Shown here in pieces: positions 58,101-64,000 of a stretch of 64,000 bases of DNA. A program made the translations under genes and the position numbers. The stretch comes from Taxawa tesnikishii (nom. ined.) (Eukaryota; Ascomycota; Dothideomycetes; Dothideales): contig JAPDRO010000014.1 in assembly GCA_030247885.1 (NCBI GenBank), positions 310,001 through 374,000 of the forward strand, read 5' to 3'. Each line of letters opens with the position of its first letter. The first letter of the stretch is position 1. A model generated the notes under the pieces. The model was not told the DNA's origin. It saw only the letters and a program-made list of their open reading frames with translations, and did no database searches.

Positions 58101-59648
58101 TGCCGCCATCAGCCAACTGATGCTGGTTGCAGCAGGAGATATTGAGGATAAGCATGACGCTATAAAAGCGATTGCTATCGGAGAGGTGCTGCTCAAAGTG
58201 AGGGTATCAGCAAAGGAAGACGATCCTGCCTGGCAGGACGATGTCGACGATGACTGTGCCGCTAAACTCTGGGCACTCAAAATCCTCGCCAACCAACTGC
58301 GGTGGTATGCGACATCAGCACCTACGGCCGACCTAGAAAGCTCAGGACTAACGCACGCGAAACCGGTGTACAAGCTGCTCTTCACCATAGTTGAGGGAGA
58401 GGGAGAGATCTCGAAGAAGAAGGACACGCCGGCCCATCACAAGTCGCAATTGCGGCTTGCTTCCGCCATACTATTGCTCAAGCTGTCTTCAAGCAGCAAG
58501 CACTTCGACAGCATGCTAACGCCCAGCGATTTCAACAAACTGGCAACAATCACCCAGGATGCTTTACCAGAGGTGCGCTCTTCGTTCGTGGAGCACGTCA
58601 AGAAGTATCTCGGCCAAGCGAGACTGCCGGTTCGGTTCTACGCTCTGGTCTTCATGTACGCGTTCGAGCCGAAGGAGTCCGTCAAGCACGAAGTGGAAAC
58701 ATGGCTCCGCGCTCGCGCGGCAGCTTCAGCCAAACTGCAGGACACCGTCATGGAGGCGACATTTGCTCGCTTCTTGAGCCTGTTGGCGCACCATCCGGAT
58801 TTCTCAATGGAAGTCGAACACCTCGAGGACTTTGTCGAGTACATCCTGTTCTATCTCCGCACCGTGGCGTCTCAGAGGAACCTCCCACTCATTTTTACGT
58901 CGCCCAACGCATGAAATCGGTCAGAGACGGAATTGACCCGGCCATGAGCGACAATCTGTACTGTCTGTCTGACATCGCGCAAAACGTTATCCGCATCTAC
59001 GAAGAAGCGCAGGGCTGGTCGCTACAGGTTTGGCCCGGAAAGCTGCGCTTGCCGACGGGCTTGTTCGCCGCCCTGCCGAGTCATGCGGTGGCTCAGGAGA
59101 TTTCTGAGAAGCAGTACGCGCCCGAAGAGCTCGTGGAGAAGATGGACGAGCTGGTCAGGAAGAAATTGCGGACGAAGAAGAGGAAGGCGGCCCATGCCAG
59201 CAACCAGGCGAAGAAGCGCGTCAAGCCGAGCGAGCCGAAGGCGACAACCACCAAGAGGACGGCGAAGGTGGTCAAGACGCCGAAGAAGAGACGCGTTGGC
59301 GGCGAGGAGAACGGGGCGCCTTCGAGCGAGATCCGGAGAAGTGCGAGACACTCGACCACGAAGAACTATGCCGAGAGCGAGGACGAAGAGGACGAAGAGG
59401 ACGAAGAGGACGAGGAGATGGAGTTTGCGGACGGCGGCGAAGACGAGGAAGACGTCGACGAGGACGGAACACGTTCGGATTCTCCTCCGGCGAAGAGCGG
59501 TGGTGATGGCACGAAGGGACGGATTCGCGCAAAAGCCGCAGCGCCGAAGAACGCACCTAGGGCATCCGGCGAGCACGACGTGGTCGAGGTTTCCGACGAC
59601 AACAGTGACCTCAGCGATCCGCCTGACACGGAAGACGAGGAGGAGTGA
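55131..59648 (+). CDS. PDS5: Sister-chromatid cohesion protein PDS5
   Basis: Exon 1 is 55131-55502 and exon 2 is 55673-59648; about 1449 residues. HEAT-repeat protein throughout: the start LKFNEPLTWRAGKPIAIAEL, then DIFTLLVTSTFPALG and VKSIVLLSDIPGSDALIVKL are classic PDS5. The centre has RVRLAAVQAIARFSFEDI and KHNVRVEAMELLGRLWG. The C-terminal part is FYVAQRMKSVRDGIDPAMSD, a basic region, and an acidic DEEDEEDEE tail. PDS5 binds cohesin and regulates its loading and release in the nucleus. The intron is of the GC-AG type. Frame breaks in ccccc (57115-57119) and ttttt (58892-58896) each equal one missing base, after which the length is exact. The break-free alternative, two or three separate proteins, contradicts the continuous family similarity. 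Confidence 0.93.
55503..55672 (+). other. Non-canonical GC-AG intron in PDS5
   Basis: The exon ends TTGAAG and the intron begins GCAAGT, a perfect GC-type donor, and ends ggggtag. Joining gives GGQLK|DIFTLLV in phase 0. A GT donor 4 bases further on (gtaaat) would break the frame. A ctgac branch-like motif lies about 15 bases before the end. At 170 bases it is about three times longer than the other introns here. Confidence 0.8.
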
Positions 59649-61343
59649 AGTGTTTCTGTCCTGATACCCTTCTGCATGTGGTGCCGCCTGTCGGAGCATG
59701 CATGATGCGCGGTTTGATGTATGCAGGGCGTGCTTTCGCTACGTGGCTTACTATGCTGGGTTCGTGTGGATAGCGATTGTCCCGATTATCTCTCCAGAGT
59801 TGTGTAGATCGAACGCGGATGGGTAAAAGATGGGGAGTTCTACGAGATGAGGTGGTTCCGCATGCACAGATACATACTATCTAACGAGAGATTTGTTACG
59901 AGAAGACCAGCCTGGCTCTTTCCATGCGACCTGCTCTCAGATCCTCCTGAGTGTGAGAATACGAGTACGGTTGCACCTGCCACGCGCTCGCATGCACTAG
60001 CCAATCTTGTACAGGTTCGCTGAAATGAAGTTGGGTACTTTTTTTCTCTTTTTGAATGCACCGATTGCCGTGCCATCTATCTGCAAACCCTGCCCGAAGT
60101 CAAACATACGATTTGCCTTATGCGAAGAATGATGTCTGATGGTCATTGACTAATTAGCTCACTCGCAGTATCGAGCCAACCATGCCTTGGCGAAGAATCA
60201 TGATATGACAGCGTTTGTTTCGGAACGGAGTGTGCAGCACGCTCGACCAAGGCAGAGCACAAGTGGTAGGAGACTGCAGCCCGAGTCAGTGCCTGCTTGT
60301 GCCATTGGGAAATCGGTTGAACGAGGAAGGAGGGTGCGACAAGTCATAGAAGTTGCTGTGTCTCAGCATGAATGCGCCGGTCAAAGCGCGCTCTGAAAGC
60401 CATGCATGTTTGATAGCGGATAATCATCCAAAAAAGGAAAGGTGATGGCGGTGGCATGAGGGGCGGAAGGCACGTACCTATACATGACATCCATCCAGGA
60501 TTCTCTGTCTGCCTCACCTGCTTTGACCGTGTCGCAAAGCACGCTGTCTGAAAATTGCAAATGGGCGTGGCAGTCACTCCCGATCCTGCCAAGAGACCAT
60601 TCTTGAGGGATACATACATGCGAGGCTGATATATGTCACAACAATGACGACGCAAGGAGCTCAGCGTGGAACGCTGCAGCCTGAAAACACGTGCTGTGTG
60701 TTTGCGCCGGTAACGGTCAGCCAGAAGACTGGCAGCCAGCATGCCATGCTGTCAGACACATGTATAACACGCGAAGGAGAGGGCGGGCGACGAGCATGTG
60801 GGAGAAAAGGGTTTGTTGTGGAAGGGAGACTGGAGATGTGTTCACGACTCACGTGGCATTGTCAATTTCGCACCCGTGCCGAGATGCAAAATGACGAATT
60901 AGGTTAGCCCCTTTGTGGCTTGGGCGGTCGACGCGCTGAGACGGTCGGATACAAAGGGAAGCTGCTTCCCAGCGCGCCGACTCGCAGCTTCCCCTCCAGA
61001 TTTGCTAATCCGGCCGACTACTCAGACCTACGCACGCTCGTGACCACACCTACGCACACACGCACCTCTCTCCTCGTCATCCCGCAGCACCGCCGCGCTA
61101 AACCCGATTGAGTCTTGCTGCTGTTTGCAAAAGACAACACCAAGGAAGGAAAGAAGTCGTCCCCGGCAAGGAAAGGGCACCTGCTCCATCGAATCGCGCT
61201 CCACGCGCGTCGAGCCTCCACGGCTCTATAACCGGACCTCGTAGAGAGAAGCTCTCCTGAGGAAGTTTAATGATTGCATAACCCCCCAAAAAGAAAGTTG
61301 AATGATTGCATAACCTCTCCTACATCTCACGCATCACGACTTC
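59649..61343. other. Intergenic, nothing supported
   Basis: 1.7 kb between PDS5 and BUR6, both on the plus strand. Open frames are short and without domain similarity. The final 400 bases contain CA-rich and CT-rich tracts likely to belong to the BUR6 promoter; aatgattgcataaccccc occurs at about 61268 and again in near-identical form at about 61301. Confidence 0.5.
61268..61316. repeat. Direct repeat of about 17 bases before BUR6
   Basis: aatgattgcataacc occurs twice, about 33 bases apart, 30-75 bases upstream of the BUR6 ATG. It could be a small duplication in the 5-prime UTR or a paired regulator site. Confidence 0.55.
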
Positions 61344-62327
61344 ATGGACAACTCTACCTACGCGCCACGATCGCCCAATCTTGCGGGCTACGAATACACG
61401 CCACAATCCCCGAACCTAGCAGCCACATCCACCTACGCACCGCAATCTCCCAACCTCTCGGGCGCAACAGCCGTCTACCACCCTCCCCCGGCGACCAGTG
61501 GGCCGGACCCGGGTACGCGCAGCAGGGCTACTCCAACCCCAACCAGGCCTACGGCGCACGCCTCGCACCGAACGTGCCCTACTCACAACAATCGCAACAG
61601 TACACCTACCAACCCCTACACAACCCTACGGCGCCGCCTCAGCGCCGTACGCGGGATACGGAGAGCCGATGCCGCAGACGAGGGGAAACCGGGTCAATTA
61701 CAAACAAGAGGACATCGTCGACGAAGACTATAACCCAGGCCCAGCTGTCGCCAGAACACCAGGACGACGCGGCAGGCCCAAGAGTGAGGGGAACGGCATG
61801 GGAATGAAGATGGAGGCTATGCCGGCCGCGCCGTCTGCTGCTCCCGCGCACCTGCAGAAGATGGACACGGGAGGCATCGAAGTGAAGACGAAGTTCCCGA
61901 CCGCGAGGATAAAGCGCATAATGCAGGCAGACGAAGACGTGGGAAAGGTAGCGCAGGTCACACCTGTGGTGATGGGTACGTGCAGCTCTCTTCTTCCCTC
62001 CACCACATCCAATTAACACGAACCGCAGCCAAAGCACTCGAGCTTTTCATGATCCGCCTGATATCCGCCTCTGCCACCGTCGCCAAGAGCAAGGGCTCGA
62101 AGCGGGTACTGGCCAATCACATGAAAGTCGCCGTCATGCAGGACGATCAGTTCGACAACCTGAGGGAGATTGTGGGCAAAGTTCCCGATGCTCCTACCAG
62201 CAAAGCGGAAGACGACGACGAAGGCAGTGCCGATAACGCCGGAGGAACGGGCAAGAAGGGCAAGAAGAAAGCTGGTGGCGTCGGAGGTGGCAGGAGGAAA
62301 CGGCGGAACAGCGATGACGAATCTTGA
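61344..62327 (+). CDS. BUR6: Negative cofactor 2 alpha (BUR6/DRAP1), histone-fold protein
   Basis: Exons 61344-61975 and 62029-62327 with a 53-base intron (gtacgt to cgcag); about 310 residues. The N-terminus is a Tyr/Pro/Gln-rich disordered extension ([34 protein letters not shown]). The histone fold is [20 protein letters not shown] and [10 protein letters not shown], then across the intron [20 protein letters not shown] and [20 protein letters not shown]. The tail is acidic and Lys-rich. With NC2 beta it binds TBP on promoters and represses or redirects initiation; essential in yeast. The N-terminal extension is far longer than yeast BUR6. Two frame changes, in ccccc (61485-61489) and ccc (61624-61626), each equal one missing base and give an exact length. 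Confidence 0.9.
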
Positions 62328-63381
62328 ACACACCTCGCAGCTTTCACAGCGCAAGCTTCTGGCACCACCGAAACGAGGTTGTGCGGTTCTGAGATGGACT
62401 TCTGCTCGATACAGCCATCAGCGGCACACTTGTGCGATCTGAGAACCGCGACTCTAGACGCAATCGCACGTTGCGCTGACGGTATTCAGCACAGTCAACT
62501 GTGTTCGTCTGGTACCTTACCAGCACGATAGACTATCGACGATCGAGGCGATCCAGCAACAGCATAAGAGTTCGATAACCCTCATACCGCTTGCTGTCGG
62601 ATGGCATCGGCTTTGGCTGGACCATTTGCTAACGTGGAGGGGTCCGACGATGATATACACTTCTACTTGAAACGAGATGAATCAACCACCACTTCTCACA
62701 CCCACTAGCTTCTTGCCATTCGAATGATTGCATGAGAATTCCAGTCAATCTTGCAGCCCTTTACAGCCCTAGCAGGTAATCGTTGACAGCCTTGCTGTGT
62801 CTCTCTCATGCACAAACACCACACGGCATTGCAACGTCCCGTCTGTCTCGGTTCCATGATCCACAGTATTACGGCTTAGTGTCCGTTACCAAAGAGCTTG
62901 CACGTCTTTGGCTCATGTTGCTTGGCTCGCTGTCACTCCCTATCCTATGTTCTGCATGTCACAGGCCAACAAATCCACCAGATTCAAGCGCAACATGTCT
63001 GACTTGGTTCCGGTACGATGTACTCTCATACAGCTTCCTAATCGGGTTAGCTCCTCCCCGCCCCGCTTCTGGCTCTCTATCAAACATGCAGGTACGGCGA
63101 ACGCGGCGAACCTCGCCCGCCGAGCTTAAAGCACAACATCGTCCGAAAAGGTGGCCTTCTGGTTCCTTTCTCTCCACACTTTCCAGAATCGCTTACACCA
63201 GCTTCTCAACTGGAGCTCCTCGAGCCCTTATCCGGAAAGACAAGCGCGCCTGAGAGTGGGGATCGTATATATACTTTAAAGCACGCTTTCGAAAGCTTTA
63301 GGGAAAACAAGGTCTTCATAGTAACCCAAAGGACGGAAGGGGAAAAAAGAGGACCTGAGATCGCACGGCCTTGTTCGAGAT
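62328..63381. other. Intergenic, nothing supported
   Basis: Between BUR6 and the M20 amidohydrolase. The open frame 62783-63253 has no domain and mixed composition. A tatatatac motif at about 63267 lies 115 bases before the ATG at 63382 and may be its TATA box. Confidence 0.5.
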
Positions 63382-64000
63382 GTCCCCGATCAGCAAAATC
63401 GTATCCGCCCACCGTCCCTCGTTGGACCAGTACATTCCACTCTACAAGCACCTGCACTCGCACCCGGAGCTCTCACACCAAGAATCCGCCACCGCGTCCA
63501 CCATCGCCTCCCGCCTGCACAAGATCAACCCGGACTTCGACATCCGAACCTCGATCGGCGGCCACGGCATCGCCGCCGTCCTTCGCCACGGCTCCGGCCC
63601 CACGGTGCTGCTGCGAGCCGACATGGACGCCCTGCCCGTGCTCGAGAAGACGGGTCTCGAGTACGCGAGCACGCACCGCATGAGGGACGACGGCGATGGG
63701 GTGGAGAAGCCGACCATGCACGCCTGCGGCCACGACATGCACGTGACCTCGCTGCTCGCGGCCGCCGAGCTCCTGACGTCCGCGAGGGACGAGTGGGGCG
63801 GCACGCTCTTGCTGATTTTCCAACCGGCCGAGGAGCGTGGCGCTGGCGCGCAGAGGATGGTGGATGATGGGCTCTACGACAAGGTGCCGGTTCCCGACGT
63901 CGTGCTCGGGGGCCATGTCATGCCGTACCGTGCTGGCACGATCGGGACGAAGCGCGGTTTGATGGCGAGCGCGGCGGACAGTATGAAGGTGACGCTGTAT
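63382..64000 (+). CDS. M20-family amidohydrolase/carboxypeptidase, 5-prime part
   Basis: The frame is open from 63382 to the window edge, giving the first 206 residues. Metal-binding motifs of the M20D subfamily are present: LLRADMDALPV, MHACGHDMHV and IFQPAEERGAGA, followed by VLGGHVMPYRAG. The first Asp, the Cys-Gly-His and the Glu-Glu pair are kept, so the enzyme should be active. Such proteins hydrolyse amide bonds of N-acyl amino acids, hippurate or auxin conjugates; substrate open. There is no signal peptide, so it is probably cytosolic. The start is chosen because it is followed directly by the usual family beginning (YIPLYKHLHSHPELSHQES). No frame break is seen. The C-terminal catalytic half lies beyond the window. 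Confidence 0.92.

Noticed and set aside
62783-63253. 156-codon open frame before the amidohydrolase
   Set aside because: No family features and it runs toward a TATA-like promoter; likely chance.
1-64000. LTR retroelements, other virus-like elements, or CRISPR arrays
   Set aside because: No long terminal repeats, no reverse transcriptase, integrase or capsid-like stretches, and no regularly spaced repeat array were seen.

Overview
This is a stretch of a filamentous ascomycete genome (Pezizomycotina; the gene set looks most like Dothideomycetes, but that last step is inference). The signs are short spliceosomal introns of about 50-60 bases with GT(A/G)-AG borders, genes on both strands with separate promoters, and typical fungal orthologues: ECM14, NUM1/apsA, CWC24, PDS5, BUR6 (NC2 alpha), a SEC7-PH Arf exchange factor, an NSRP1-like splicing protein, MFS and TDT transporters, a GH5 cellulase, a type-B carboxylesterase and an M20 amidohydrolase. 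I found no bacterial operons, CRISPR array, rRNA, convincing tRNA or retroelement.

Layout. 1.2-6.7 kb: a 1.8-thousand-residue ankyrin protein with a nucleotidyltransferase-like N-terminal domain. 7.8-9.1 kb: a secreted GH5 endoglucanase with four introns. 9.6-15.9 kb: a block of unrecognised, partly decayed genes. 16.5-18.2 kb: ECM14. 19.1-23.7 kb: SEC7-PH. 25.0-26.8 kb: carboxylesterase. 27.6-30.7 kb: decayed relatives of fungal multigene families. 31.4-36.8 kb: NUM1/apsA, sharing a divergent promoter with CWC24 (37.5-38.5 kb). 40.8-43.3 kb: MFS transporter. 43.9-47.2 kb: zinc-finger and BTB remnants around an NSRP1-like gene. 49.1-51.9 kb: membrane protein with an EGF-like module. 53.2-54.7 kb: TDT transporter. 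55.1-59.6 kb: PDS5. 61.3-62.3 kb: BUR6. 63.4 kb to the end: an M20 amidohydrolase cut by the window edge.

The most striking property is technical. In eleven recognisable genes the reading frame breaks, often two or more times, and each clear break is mended in the reading by one additional base, usually in a run of 3-5 identical bases. I count 21 such events. After splicing, every one of these genes becomes an exact multiple of three when those missing bases are counted, and none needs a base removed. Several of the genes are essential in yeast (CWC24, PDS5, BUR6). The simplest reading is base dropout in the assembly, not pseudogenes. Separate from this, five or six loci carry in-frame stop codons inside otherwise well-kept domains, each one transition away from a Gln, Arg or Trp codon. 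Those look like genuine decay.

The genes do not form one pathway. Housekeeping nuclear functions (cohesion, splicing, transcription, nuclear migration, vesicle traffic) alternate with secreted enzymes and transporters and with islands of unrecognised, lineage-specific or decaying genes. The best candidates for something not well described are the ankyrin-nucleotidyltransferase protein and the two-to-three-exon orphan genes between 12 and 16 kb.
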